Shown here one piece after another: positions 27,804 through 36,312 of a stretch of 64,000 nt of DNA (positions within the stretch are counted from its first letter, which is position 1; each line of letters opens with the position of its first letter). The stretch lies in assembly GCF_016031655.1 (NCBI RefSeq), contig NZ_JACCHQ010000030.1, forward strand, positions 23,461 through 87,460. Direction: 5' to 3'. The translations under genes were made by a program, and so were the position numbers. The DNA comes from Bradyrhizobium glycinis (GTDB taxonomy: Bacteria; Pseudomonadota; Alphaproteobacteria; Rhizobiales; Xanthobacteraceae). The notes below the pieces were generated by a model. The model was not told the DNA's origin. It ran no database searches and saw nothing but the letters and a program-made list of their open reading frames with translations.

Positions 27804-28036
27804 TAATCCCTCCCATTGTTGTTGTCGTTGGATCCGCCCTCATTTTCCACGTGGGGTGACGCTCCCGGCGCATCAAGCTTCTTGATCAGCTCTGCGAACC
27901 GATCCGGAACCCCCTGTCGCACGACGTCGTCGTACATGGCGCGCAACTGGTGCCCGATCCGGGATTGAATCTCCGGAGTGAGGCCTCCCTTGCCGGGGGT
28001 CGTGCTTCTGCTGGCTTGAGACTTGAGATCTTTCAT
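27803..28036 (-). CDS. nepR: NepR anti-sigma factor
   Basis: The 77-residue product starting MKDLKSQASRS carries the NepR core LTPEIQSRIGHQLRAMYDDVV, whose two helices clamp EcfG and alternatively bind phosphorylated PhyR. An in-frame GTG at 28048, with GGGGAA upstream, is another possible start, and longer extensions are unlikely. The acidic, Asn-rich tail (VENEGGSNDNNNGRD) is typical. It is cotranscribed with ecfG, overlapping by one base, and divergent from phyR. Confidence 0.93.
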   Translation of the reverse strand: MKDLKSQASRSTTPGKGGLTPEIQSRIGHQLRAMYDDVVRQGVPDRFAELIKKLDAPGASPHVENEGGSNDNNNGRD

Positions 28037-28152
28037 GACCTGTTCCACGTTTCCCCGAGTTAAGTGACTGTAAAATCGAGAAGTTTTCTCAACCGGGAGC
28101 CGTTCCCTGGATAGGCACAATTCCAGCTGCGCCAAAAAGTTCCCAGCTCGGC

Positions 28153-28177
28153 GGAACTTTTGTTGACGTGAGGCGTA
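28153..28177 (+). promoter_or_regulatory. EcfG-type promoter of phyR
   Basis: GGAAC at 28153-28157 is followed after exactly 16 bases by CGTA (28174-28177), one base away from the EcfG consensus GGAAC-N16-CGTT. It points at phyR, 91 bases upstream of its start. An oppositely oriented GGAAC lies at 28139-28143 (minus strand) facing nepR, but its -10 element is poor. PhyR control by EcfG would give positive feedback. Confidence 0.6.
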
Positions 28178-28267
28178 GACAGGCCAGCAGGGGAACCTGG
28201 GCCCCCCGCGTGATGCCTGACCTCAGGATTGCACCTCAAGGTTGGCCCGAAGACGAATGGAGTGGGG

Positions 28268-29074
28268 ATGTCCCGTTCACAGGTAGTTGCTGAACACTTG
28301 CCGTTGTTGCGCCGGTACGCGCGGGCTCTGACAGGCAGCCAGGCCTCCGGCGACGCCTATGTCGCGGCCATGTTGGAAGCCATGCTGGGGGATCCGTCGG
28401 TGCTCGACGAGAGCCACGGGCCCCGGGCCGGCCTGTTCCGGCTGTTCACCCAGATCTGGAATTCGGTTTCCATCAACGACGATGCCGAGGTGACGACCCT
28501 GCCGATGCCGCCGGAGAGGCGGCTGTCCAACATCACCCCGCTGCCGCGCCAGGCCTTCCTGCTGCTCTCGCTCGAGGGCTTTTCGGAAGAGGAAGTCGCC
28601 TTCATTCTCGGCACCGATGTTGCCGAGACGCGCCGTCTTGCGGACGCAGCCGGACGCGAAATGGCCGCCGAGATCGCCACCGACGTGCTGATCATCGAGG
28701 ACGAGACCTTCATCGCCATGGATCTCGAGAGTCTGGTGAAGAATCTCGGCCACAACGTCGTCGGCGTCGCACGCACCCATGCCGATGCGGTGGCGCTGGC
28801 CAAGAACAAGCGGCCCGGCCTGATCCTCGCCGATATCCAGCTTGCCGACGGCTCGTCGGGCCTGGACGCCGTCAACGAGCTGCTGCGCACCTTCGAGGTG
28901 CCGGTGGTGTTCATCACGGCCTATCCGGAGCGCTTCCTCACCGGCGAGCGTCCCGAGCCGGCATTCCTGATCTCAAAGCCGTTCCAGCCCGCGATGGTAT
29001 CGGCGGTGGCGAGCCAGGCGCTGTTCTTCCAGCGCAACTCGCGCAACCGCACGCCCAAAGCGCCTGCGGCGTAA
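28268..29074 (+). CDS. phyR: PhyR anti-anti-sigma response regulator
   Basis: The ATG at 28268 (MSRSQVVAEH) is preferred over an in-frame ATG-like start 39 bases upstream. The 268-residue protein joins an N-terminal sigma-like domain (about 1-130) to a C-terminal receiver (about 137-255). The receiver has the acidic pair in VLIIEDE, phospho-acceptor Asp in LILADIQLADG (near 191), the conserved Thr region VVFITAYPE and Lys in LISKPF. On phosphorylation the sigma-like domain binds NepR and frees EcfG. No HWE/HisKA2 kinase gene is in the window. Confidence 0.95.
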   Translation: MSRSQVVAEHLPLLRRYARALTGSQASGDAYVAAMLEAMLGDPSVLDESHGPRAGLFRLFTQIWNSVSINDDAEVTTLPMPPERRLSNITPLPRQAFLLLSLEGFSEEEVAFILGTDVAETRRLADAAGREMAAEIATDVLIIEDETFIAMDLESLVKNLGHNVVGVARTHADAVALAKNKRPGLILADIQLADGSSGLDAVNELLRTFEVPVVFITAYPERFLTGERPEPAFLISKPFQPAMVSAVASQALFFQRNSRNRTPKAPAA

Positions 29075-29097
29075 GGCGAAACCTATCGACCATGAGG

Positions 29098-29130
29098 ACG
29101 GCGCGTCGCAAGGCGCGCCGTTCTCGTCTG
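29098..29130 (+). terminator. Probable phyR terminator
   Basis: A stem ACGGCGCG / CGCGCCGT with an eight-base loop is followed by TTCTCGTCTG. It lies 24 bases past the phyR stop and before the convergent TonB-like gene. Confidence 0.6.
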
Positions 29131-29153
29131 TGGCGGCTACGTCCTGCTCTGCC

Positions 29154-30011
29154 TCAGCAACCGCGGCAGATGCGGCGAAGCATCGCGTTCAGCTTTGTAT
29201 CATCCGGCCCAGGGGATTTCGCATTCAGTCTGGCCTGGCCCTCGATCCAGGATTGAAGCAGTTTCTCGCCTTCTGGCGACGGCGCCAGGTTTGGCTGCAT
29301 CCCGTCGAAAGCTACGAGAACGGTTACTCTTTGCAGGTCGTCCTTTGCGTCGGCGGGCGGTTTCGGGAACGGCACCGATCGCTCGACCATCGCCAACGTC
29401 GCGGCGTCCAGCGGTGCGAAGCCCGTGCTTTCCACCAAAGCGCTTGAGATCAATTTGCCCGAGCGATCGACCACGAATGTGACGCCGGCATCAGCCCTTC
29501 GCCCGATCGCCTGGGGAGGAAATATTCTGTTGCGCCAGACATGCTCGGTGATCGCCTTGCGCCAAGCGGCTATGGCCCCGGACTCTGCGAGGCCGGAAGC
29601 CGGTGTGCTCAGCACGAGACCGTTGTTCGGCACCTGGAATTGACGGCCCTTGAAGACAATCGGGACCAAGAAATGGAAAGTTTCTTCCTTCAGCTCCGAA
29701 GGTGGCTCGGGAAACGGTTGGGCGCGGGCGACGATTTCCAGCGCAGCATCGTCGAGCAGTCGCGAGCCGCTGCTCGCAGCCAGTCCCCGCGAGACCAATT
29801 TGCCGGACCTGTCGATGACGAAGCCCACCTTGGCCTCACCGGTTTGCCCCAGGGCCTGGGCTGGTAATAATCTGCTCTTGGCGATGTGTGCTGACAGCCT
29901 CGTCTTCCAGGCCTGGGCACTTTCGCTCTGCGTTTCAGTCTGTGCGTGCGCCGGGAAAGCGGCGAGGAATCCGAGAAATGCGGCCAGTAAGGGGATTTTC
30001 ATGTGCATCAT
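29154..30011 (-). CDS. Exported protein with two TonB C-terminal domains
   Basis: Several starts are close together (ATG-ATG-CAC-ATG at 30011-30000). All give a signal peptide, IPLLAAFLGFLAAFPAHAQ. Two homologous halves follow, each with AW(K/R)..I..H(I/V)..(S/N)R(L/I)(L/F)P.QA, then (V/F)VIDRSGKL(V/I)S and a PFP.PP turn. Each half is a TonB-C-type fold. Unlike true TonB there is no proline-rich spacer and the N-terminal helix looks cleavable, so it probably does not energise receptors. The protein ends with two Cys (RRICRGC). Role unknown, periplasmic by inference. Confidence 0.7.
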   Translation of the reverse strand: MMHMKIPLLAAFLGFLAAFPAHAQTETQSESAQAWKTRLSAHIAKSRLLPAQALGQTGEAKVGFVIDRSGKLVSRGLAASSGSRLLDDAALEIVARAQPFPEPPSELKEETFHFLVPIVFKGRQFQVPNNGLVLSTPASGLAESGAIAAWRKAITEHVWRNRIFPPQAIGRRADAGVTFVVDRSGKLISSALVESTGFAPLDAATLAMVERSVPFPKPPADAKDDLQRVTVLVAFDGMQPNLAPSPEGEKLLQSWIEGQARLNAKSPGPDDTKLNAMLRRICRGC

Positions 30012-30190
30012 TGGGGATACTAATCGCCGGCCGGTTGATTGCAAGGTTCGTTGCGCGCATCGCGTTCACCCCGGTTTGGGGTGATGGAGCGACCGCGAGC
30101 CCGGCCGCTTGACGCCGTCCAAATTGCCCCGTTGATACGTCGGGCCGATGACGTCCATCGCAGCCTCAAGCCGCCGGGAGGATACGGACC

Positions 30191-30805
30191 ATGGACCAGC
30201 AACTCCTCGATCGTCTTGCCATCCGCGACCTCGTCGAGAACTGGGCGGTGTGGCGCGACGCCGGCGACTGGGAGCGCTTTGCCACGGTCTGGCACGAAGA
30301 GGGCTGGATGTCGGCGACCTGGTTTCAGGGGCCGGCGCGGGATTTCATGCGCGTCAGCCAGGAGGGTTTTGCCAGGGGCGTGCGCATCCTGCACTTCCTC
30401 GGCGGCACCAGCATCGATCTTGCGGGTGCGCGAGCGATCGCGCAGACCAAGATGACCATCTCGCAGCGCGGCCTCGTGCACGACGTGCTCTGCGACGTCG
30501 TTTGCACCGGACGCTTCTACGATTTCCTGGAGAAGCGGCACGACAAATCAGGCATCGGCAAATGGGGCATCGTCCGCCGCCAGCCGATCTACGAGAAGGA
30601 CCGGATCGACCCGGTCGATCCCGCCGCGACGCTTCGGCTCGACCAGAAAGTGCTCGCTGCACTCCCAGAAGGCTACCGCCACCTCGCCTACATGCAGGAG
30701 CTGATCGGCTACAAGGTCAAGCGCGACATGCCGGGGCTCACCGGCGCTGAGGTCGAGAAGCTCTATGGCGAGGGCCGGGAGTGGCTGGCAGGAACGGCGA
30801 AGTAG
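30191..30805 (+). CDS. SnoaL/NTF2-like protein
   Basis: The 204-residue product begins MDQQLLDRLAIRDLVENWAVWRDAGDWERF, which has the opening helix and Trp/Phe pattern of SnoaL_4-type NTF2 folds found in ring-hydroxylating dioxygenase beta subunits and polyketide cyclases. The cone region continues through about residue 140. A GGAGG ribosome binding site precedes the ATG. No partner gene is nearby, so the reaction, if any, is unknown. Confidence 0.68.
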   Translation: MDQQLLDRLAIRDLVENWAVWRDAGDWERFATVWHEEGWMSATWFQGPARDFMRVSQEGFARGVRILHFLGGTSIDLAGARAIAQTKMTISQRGLVHDVLCDVVCTGRFYDFLEKRHDKSGIGKWGIVRRQPIYEKDRIDPVDPAATLRLDQKVLAALPEGYRHLAYMQELIGYKVKRDMPGLTGAEVEKLYGEGREWLAGTAK

Positions 30806-30822
30806 ACGCCAGACAAAAGTAA

Positions 30823-30851
30823 GGCGCGACTGGCATCACCACAGTCGCGCC
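30823..30851 (+). terminator. Terminator-like hairpin after the SnoaL-like gene
   Basis: A perfect 10-bp stem GGCGCGACTG / CAGTCGCGCC with a nine-base loop lies 18 bases past the stop codon. There is no clear T-tract. Confidence 0.55.
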
Positions 30852-31054
30852 CTACGTCGCCGGCTTATGGGGCAGGGGGGAATAGCCGGCTGCTGAGACG
30901 ACTCCCGTGGGCGAAAGTCGTTCCACGGCTCGCGAAATATTTTGCCGGTCTGCAGCATTTTTCGCACACGGTTAAGTGATCGTAGCTGTCGAGAACCCCC
31001 GATCCTGCGGCGGCGTTGTTCCCGTGACCGCTATGGGGCCGAGGGATCGCAGCC

Positions 31055-31477
31055 ATGTCACAGATTCAAAAGGTTTTTTTGAGTGCAATAGCGGTCGTCG
31101 CCACGCTCGGTGCCGTGCAACTGGCCTCCGGCCACGACCTCGCGGACCGCTGGCAGGCGGTCGCCGACATTCCCAGCGGCACCTCCAACGTCGTCCCGGG
31201 CCACAACGTCAACCGCGCCGCCAAGGCAGACCGGCTCGCCGAGATCAAGCCGGCAGCCGTTCCCACCCGCACGGTGTCGATGCGGCTGAACGACCTTGCC
31301 GATACGTCGGTTCTGTTGCGGGTTCCCGCGGTCATCGAGACCGGCAATGCCAAGACCCCGGTGCTGCTTCAGAACCAGAAGAAGCCTCGCAACAAGCCGA
31401 CGATCGCCTGTGAGCCGATGGTCAGCTCGCTGACGGAGGTCGCAAGGCTGCTCCAGCCCGGCCGCTGCGTGACCTGA
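31055..31477 (+). CDS. Small secreted protein of unknown function
   Basis: The 140-residue product has a signal peptide (VFLSAIAVVATLGAVQLASG) and a mature part with no recognisable domain. One short conserved-looking block, KPTIACEPMVSSLTEVARLLQPGRCVT, ends the protein and contains two Cys that could form a disulfide. Such Cys-terminated secreted proteins are common in Bradyrhizobium. A possible EcfG-like promoter lies 37 bases upstream. Confidence 0.6.
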   Translation: MSQIQKVFLSAIAVVATLGAVQLASGHDLADRWQAVADIPSGTSNVVPGHNVNRAAKADRLAEIKPAAVPTRTVSMRLNDLADTSVLLRVPAVIETGNAKTPVLLQNQKKPRNKPTIACEPMVSSLTEVARLLQPGRCVT

Positions 31478-31584
31478 TCCGCGCCGCCAGCGTACTTGGC
31501 GGACCCAGACTTCACATCCTCTTGATCCGCCGTTGCCTCGCGCTATATCCGGGTTCCCTCCCTTTTGTTTGACCGGGTAAGCGC

Positions 31585-33462
31585 ATGACGACGTCAGATA
31601 CGGCTGTGCATACGCAGCCTTTCCAGGCCGAAGTTTCCGAACTGCTGCACCTGATGGTGCACTCCGTTTATTCGGAAACCGACATCTTCCTTCGCGAGCT
31701 CATCTCCAACGCCTCCGATGCCTGCGACAAGCTGCGCTACGAGGCCATCGCCAGTCCCGCTCTGCTGGCCGAGGGCGACGCCCTCAAGATCCGCATCATC
31801 CCGAACAAGACGGCCAGGACGCTCACGATCGCCGACAACGGCATCGGCATGGAGCGGCAGGAGCTGATCGACCATCTCGGCACCATCGCCCGCTCCGGCA
31901 CCAAGGCGTTCGTGTCCAAGCTGAAAGAGGCCAAGGACGGGCTCGGCCTGATCGGTCAGTTCGGCGTCGGCTTCTATTCCGCCTTCATGGTCGCCGAGAA
32001 GATCGTCGTGGTCAGCCGCCGTGCCGGCGAGAGCGATGTCTGGACCTGGACGTCCTCCGGCGGCTCCGGCTTCGAGATCGCCCGTGCCAGCGACGAGGAG
32101 GCGGCGCGCGTGACGCGCGGCACCGAGATCGTCCTGCACCTGAAGGACGACGCCAAGAAATATCTCGAGACCTACGAGATCGAGCGCATCGTCACCGCCT
32201 ATTCCGACAACATCCTGTTTCCGATCGAGCTCTTGCCCGAACAAGGCGAGCCGCGCCAGATCAATTCGGCGAGCGCGCTGTGGCAGCGCTCCAAATCCGA
32301 GCTGACGGCTGACGATTACAAGAAGGCCTATCAGCAGATCGCTTCCGCTTTCGACGATCCCGCGATGACGCTGCACTACCGCGCGGAAGGACGTTACTCA
32401 TACGCCGTGCTGCTGTTCGCGCCCTCGGCCAAGCCGTTTGACCTGTTCGAGCCGAACCGCAAGGGCCGCGTGAAGCTCTACGTGCGCCGCGTCTTCATCA
32501 CCGACGATGCCGACCTCTTGCCAGGGTACCTGCGCTTCATCCGCGGCGTGGTCGACAGCGAGGATCTTCCGCTCAACATTTCGCGCGAGATGCTCCAGAA
32601 CAATCCGCAGCTGGCGCAGATTCGCAAAGCCGTGGCGACCCGGGTCGTGTCCGAGCTCGAAAGCCTTGCCGAGAAGGATCCGGAGAACTTTGCCAAGATC
32701 TGGGACGCCTTCGGCGCGGTGCTGAAGGAAGGCATCTACGAGGACTTCGAACGGCGCGAAAAGCTGCTGGCGCTGTCGCGCTTCACCACCACGTCGGGCG
32801 AGAAGCGGTCGCTGAAGCAGGTTGTCGCCGATTTCAAGCCGAACCAGACCGAGATCTATTATCTCGTCGGCGACAGCATCGAGCGGCTGAAGTCCAATCC
32901 GCGGCTGGAAGCTGCGACCGCGCGCGGCATCGAGGTGCTGCTGCTGTCGGATCCCGTCGACGCGTTCTGGACCTCGATGCCCTCGGATTTCGAAGGCAAG
33001 CCGCTGAAGTCGCTGAGCCAGGGCGATCTCAATCTCGATTTGATCCCGCGTATCGACGATAAGGACGAGCCGAAGAAGGACGAGCCAGCTGCGGACGAAG
33101 CAGCCACCATCGCGGTGATCAAGGCCGCGCTCGGCGAGCGCGTCAGCGACGTCAAGGCCTCGACGCGCCTCACCAGCTCGGCCTCCTGTCTCGTCGCCGA
33201 CAGTCAGGGCCCGAGCCGCGAGCTCGAGCGTATCTTGTCGCAGCAGAATCGTGGCATGAAGACCAAGCCGATCCTCGAGATCAATTTGCGCCATCCGCTG
33301 GTCACCGCGGTCACCAAGGCGCAAGCGGGCTCGAAGGTCGTCGACGATCTCAGCCTGCTCCTGCTCGAACAGGCGCAGATTCTGGACGGCGAATTGCCGG
33401 AAGACCCGGCTGCGTTCGCGGCACGGCTGAACCGGCTCGTGTTGCAGGGGCTCGGCGGCTAG
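31585..33462 (+). CDS. htpG: Chaperone HtpG (Hsp90)
   Basis: The 625-residue product is full length for bacterial Hsp90. The N-terminal GHKL ATPase domain has IFLRELISNASDACDKLRY near 30-50, IADNGIGM near 86-93 and GQFGVGFYSAFMV near 124-136. The middle domain includes LPLNISREMLQ, with the catalytic-loop Arg. The C-terminal dimerisation domain ends without an MEEVD tail, as in bacteria. It helps fold client proteins under heat and other stress. It is monocistronic, and no sigma-32-type promoter was evident upstream. Confidence 0.97.
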   Translation: MTTSDTAVHTQPFQAEVSELLHLMVHSVYSETDIFLRELISNASDACDKLRYEAIASPALLAEGDALKIRIIPNKTARTLTIADNGIGMERQELIDHLGTIARSGTKAFVSKLKEAKDGLGLIGQFGVGFYSAFMVAEKIVVVSRRAGESDVWTWTSSGGSGFEIARASDEEAARVTRGTEIVLHLKDDAKKYLETYEIERIVTAYSDNILFPIELLPEQGEPRQINSASALWQRSKSELTADDYKKAYQQIASAFDDPAMTLHYRAEGRYSYAVLLFAPSAKPFDLFEPNRKGRVKLYVRRVFITDDADLLPGYLRFIRGVVDSEDLPLNISREMLQNNPQLAQIRKAVATRVVSELESLAEKDPENFAKIWDAFGAVLKEGIYEDFERREKLLALSRFTTTSGEKRSLKQVVADFKPNQTEIYYLVGDSIERLKSNPRLEAATARGIEVLLLSDPVDAFWTSMPSDFEGKPLKSLSQGDLNLDLIPRIDDKDEPKKDEPAADEAATIAVIKAALGERVSDVKASTRLTSSASCLVADSQGPSRELERILSQQNRGMKTKPILEINLRHPLVTAVTKAQAGSKVVDDLSLLLLEQAQILDGELPEDPAAFAARLNRLVLQGLGG

Positions 33463-33572
33463 CGCTGCCTCGCAGCATCATTCGGACCGCGCTTGACCTG
33501 GGTGTCCGATCGCTCGGCGCGCATCGCTTCTGGCGCTGCGCGTCCCGCTCACCTTGACGTCATCAGGTCTCA

Positions 33573-33598
33573 GGAACAGTCGCGGACGAGGAGATGTT
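33573..33598 (+). promoter_or_regulatory. Possible EcfG-type promoter before the DUF3551 gene
   Basis: GGAAC (33573-33577), a 17-base spacer and TGTT (33595-33598) match the EcfG pattern with one mismatch in the -10 element. It is 40 bases upstream of the start at 33638. Confidence 0.4.
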
Positions 33599-33637
33599 GT
33601 GTCATATGAAGCGACGTCAGCAATTCGAGGATTTCCC

Positions 33638-33913
33638 ATGCGCTTGTCATTCCTCACTCTTACCGCGATCTTCACGCTGCTGGGCGCAGCGGATGCCAGT
33701 GCGCAGAGATACGATCCGGCCTTTCCCGTCTGCATGCACCGCTACGTCGGTGGCCCGAGTGGCGGAGGCGGTGACTATTTCGACTGCTCGTTTACCTCGT
33801 TGGAGCAGTGCCGCGCCACGGCCTCGGGCCTTGCCGCGACCTGCGACCTCAATCCCTATTACGCCTTCAACGAGTCGCCGCCGCCGCGCCGGCGTCCCAG
33901 GAAGGTACACTGA
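33638..33913 (+). CDS. DUF3551-family secreted protein
   Basis: The start at 33638 follows a GAGG ribosome binding site and gives MRLSFLTLTAIFTLLGAADASAQ as signal peptide. The 68-residue mature part has the family features: an early Cys (PVCMHRY), a Gly-rich stretch, a central DCSFTSLEQCRATASG block, then CDLNPYY. DUF3551 is a large paralogous family in Bradyrhizobium of unknown function. The four Cys could form two disulfides in the periplasm. The C-terminus is Pro/Arg-rich. Confidence 0.75.
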   Translation: MRLSFLTLTAIFTLLGAADASAQRYDPAFPVCMHRYVGGPSGGGGDYFDCSFTSLEQCRATASGLAATCDLNPYYAFNESPPPRRRPRKVH

Positions 33914-34116
33914 GGCGAGCGGGACCAAAGCCCAGGACTTCTGCAATTCATTGCACTTTCGACCTGATCACACCCGTCGGCGCGCTGCCGGCTTGGCTGC
34001 GCCGCCGACGACAGTTAATCGCGCCCTAACCGGGCTTTACCTTGTCTTTTAACGCCTAGGTCAGGGCGCGCGGGCTAAACTGCGGAAACCGCAGATCGCC
34101 CGAAAGAGTGAACAAT

Positions 34117-35922
34117 ATGACCACCGGCGTCATCGAGCAGCCGAAAGCCGCGCGCGCACCGTCGGCTTCCAAGATCTGGTTGAGGGCGATCGAGCTCACC
34201 GCGCGAATCGAAACGCTGCCGGGCCGCCTGTTCGCCGATGTCGTCGACGATTGGGCGCAGCGCCAACCGAACCGCGTCGCGCTGGTGGCGGAGGAGGCAA
34301 GCCTCGATTACCAAGGCCTGTCGAAGAGGATCAATCGCTACGCCCGCTGGGCGCGCTCGGTCGGCCTTGCCAAGGGCGATACCGTTGCGCTGATCATGCC
34401 GAACGGCATCGACTATGTCGCGGCCTGGCTCGGAATCAGCCGTGTCGGCGGCGTGGTCGCGCTGATCAACACCAAGCTCGTCGGACAATCGCTTGCGCAC
34501 TGCCTCGACGTCGCAATGCCCTCGCATGTCATCGTTGCGCATCAGCTGACGGGAATCCTGGACAGCGCGGCGCCTCATCTGAAGGCGGACCCAAAAGTCT
34601 GGACGCATGGCGATAGCCGCAGCGAACGTGCGATCGACGTCGCACTTGCCGTTCTCGACGACGGCCCGCTTGCGCCCGAGGAGCACGGCGACGTCACGAT
34701 CGACGATCGTGCGCTGCTGATCTACACCTCCGGCACCACTGGCCTGCCGAAAGCGGCCAGCATCAGCCACCGCCGCATCCTCAATTGGGGCTTCTGGTTC
34801 GCAGGCCTCACCAGCGCGACGCCACAGGATCGGCTCTACGATTGTCTGCCGCTGTTCCATTCGGTCGGCGGCATCGTCGCGCCGTGCAGCATGCTGGCCG
34901 CCGGCGGTTCGGTGGTAATCGCCGAGAAATTCTCGGCCTCGCATTTCTGGTCCGACATCGTCCGGCACGACTGCACGCTGTTTCAATATATCGGCGAGCT
35001 CTGCCGTTACCTGCTCAAGGCGCCGCCCTCGGAATACGAGAACCGGCACCGCCTGCGGCTCGCCTGCGGCAACGGCCTACGCGGCGACATCTGGGAAGAT
35101 TTCCAGGCGCGGTTCGCCATTCCGCGCATCCTCGAATTCTACGCCGCGACCGAAGGCAATTTCTCGCTGTTCAATGTCGAGGGCCAGCCGGGCGCGATCG
35201 GCCGTATCCCGCCGCTGCTCGCGCACCGCTTTCCTGCCAGTCTCGTCAAGCTCGACCCCGATAGCGGCGCGCCGCTGCGCAATGCCGAGGGCTTCTGCAT
35301 CGCCTGCAGCCGCGGCGAGGCCGGCGAAGCCATCGGCCGCATCGGCACCGCGGACGAGGGCGGCGGGCGCTTCGAGGGCTACACCGATGCCGGCGAGACC
35401 GACAAGAAGATCCTGCGCGACGTCTTCGCCAAGGGCGATGCCTGGTTCCGCACCGGCGATCTGATGCGGATGGACGACAAGGGATTCTTCCATTTCGTCG
35501 ATCGTATCGGCGACACGTTCCGCTGGAAGGGCGAGAATGTCGCGACCTCGGAGGTGAACGACGCTGTGCGCGATTTCACCGGCGTGGTCGATGCCACCAC
35601 CTATGGCGTCAGCGTTCCCGGCGCCGACGGCCGGGCCGGCATGAGCGCCATCGTCGCGAACGAGGGGTTTGACATCAGAGCGCTGCCCGCCCATCTGGCG
35701 CAACGCCTGCCGGTGTACGCCCGCCCCCTCTTCATCCGCATCTCGCGCGAGCTCGATGCCACCGAGACCTTCAAGCAGAAGAAGGGCGAGCTCGCCCGCG
35801 AGGGATTTGATCCGGCCGCGATCTCCGATCCGCTGTTCATGCTCGACCCGACAGTCGGCGCCTATGTCGCGCTGGACGCGGAGACGTATGCGGCCATCTC
35901 GGGCGGTATGATCAGGCTGTAG
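34117..35922 (+). CDS. FATP-type long-chain acyl-CoA synthetase
   Basis: The product is about 601 residues from the ATG at 34117; a GTG nine bases upstream is possible. The ANL P-loop IYTSGTTGLPKAAS is near 202-215, FYAATEGNFSLFNVEG near 343-358 and FRTGDLM near 444, followed by DRIGDTFRWKGENVATSEV. The FYAATEGN and WKGENV motifs are specific to very-long-chain acyl-CoA synthetase / fatty-acid transport proteins rather than FadD. It activates fatty acids to acyl-CoA, likely at the inner membrane face. The acyl carrier protein cassette follows after 144 bases. Confidence 0.9.
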   Translation: MTTGVIEQPKAARAPSASKIWLRAIELTARIETLPGRLFADVVDDWAQRQPNRVALVAEEASLDYQGLSKRINRYARWARSVGLAKGDTVALIMPNGIDYVAAWLGISRVGGVVALINTKLVGQSLAHCLDVAMPSHVIVAHQLTGILDSAAPHLKADPKVWTHGDSRSERAIDVALAVLDDGPLAPEEHGDVTIDDRALLIYTSGTTGLPKAASISHRRILNWGFWFAGLTSATPQDRLYDCLPLFHSVGGIVAPCSMLAAGGSVVIAEKFSASHFWSDIVRHDCTLFQYIGELCRYLLKAPPSEYENRHRLRLACGNGLRGDIWEDFQARFAIPRILEFYAATEGNFSLFNVEGQPGAIGRIPPLLAHRFPASLVKLDPDSGAPLRNAEGFCIACSRGEAGEAIGRIGTADEGGGRFEGYTDAGETDKKILRDVFAKGDAWFRTGDLMRMDDKGFFHFVDRIGDTFRWKGENVATSEVNDAVRDFTGVVDATTYGVSVPGADGRAGMSAIVANEGFDIRALPAHLAQRLPVYARPLFIRISRELDATETFKQKKGELAREGFDPAAISDPLFMLDPTVGAYVALDAETYAAISGGMIRL

Positions 35923-35937
35923 AGCAACCAAAATCGC

Positions 35938-35959
35938 CAGATAGGTCCAATTTTATCTG
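35938..35959. promoter_or_regulatory. Inverted repeat before the acyl carrier protein cassette
   Basis: CAGATA and TATCTG, separated by ten bases, form an inverted repeat in an AT-rich patch between the synthetase stop and the acyl carrier protein start. It may be an operator or part of the promoter of the cassette. Confidence 0.3.
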
Positions 35960-36066
35960 AATTGTCCAAGAAGCCATTTACTTCTGTCGGGTAAACAGAG
36001 CGCCATGGGGAGGCGGACATCAAGAGCCGCCGTAACAACGAGATCGATAACAAAAGCGAGCCAGCC

Positions 36067-36312
36067 ATGTCGGTAAGGTCAAAGGTCATTGAAGCGATCC
36101 AGCAGATCGCCAAGGAGCAGCACGTCACGCTTCCCGCCCTCTCGGACGATCTGTCCCTGCACGAGACGGGCTTTGACTCGCTCGCCTTCGCAATCCTCGT
36201 CGCACGTCTGGAAGACGAGACCGGCATCGATCCCTTCACGATTTCCGAGGACGCAGCGTTCCCCACCACGGTGGGCGATTTCGTGCGGGCCTACGAAAAT
36301 GTCCCCGCGTGA
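36067..36312 (+). CDS. Acyl carrier protein
   Basis: The 81-residue product carries the phosphopantetheine site GFDSLAF with Ser at residue 38. The usual DSL is kept, and the surrounding helix is acidic, as in stand-alone carrier proteins. It diverges from housekeeping AcpP and lacks fabD/fabF neighbours, so it is a specialised carrier. It overlaps the adenylating-enzyme gene by 14 bases, implying coupled translation. Confidence 0.88.
   Translation: MSVRSKVIEAIQQIAKEQHVTLPALSDDLSLHETGFDSLAFAILVARLEDETGIDPFTISEDAAFPTTVGDFVRAYENVPA

Noticed and set aside
36089..36298. Upstream extension of the ligase reading frame
   Set aside because: It lies inside the acyl carrier protein gene in another frame; the ATG at 36299 begins the sensible protein.
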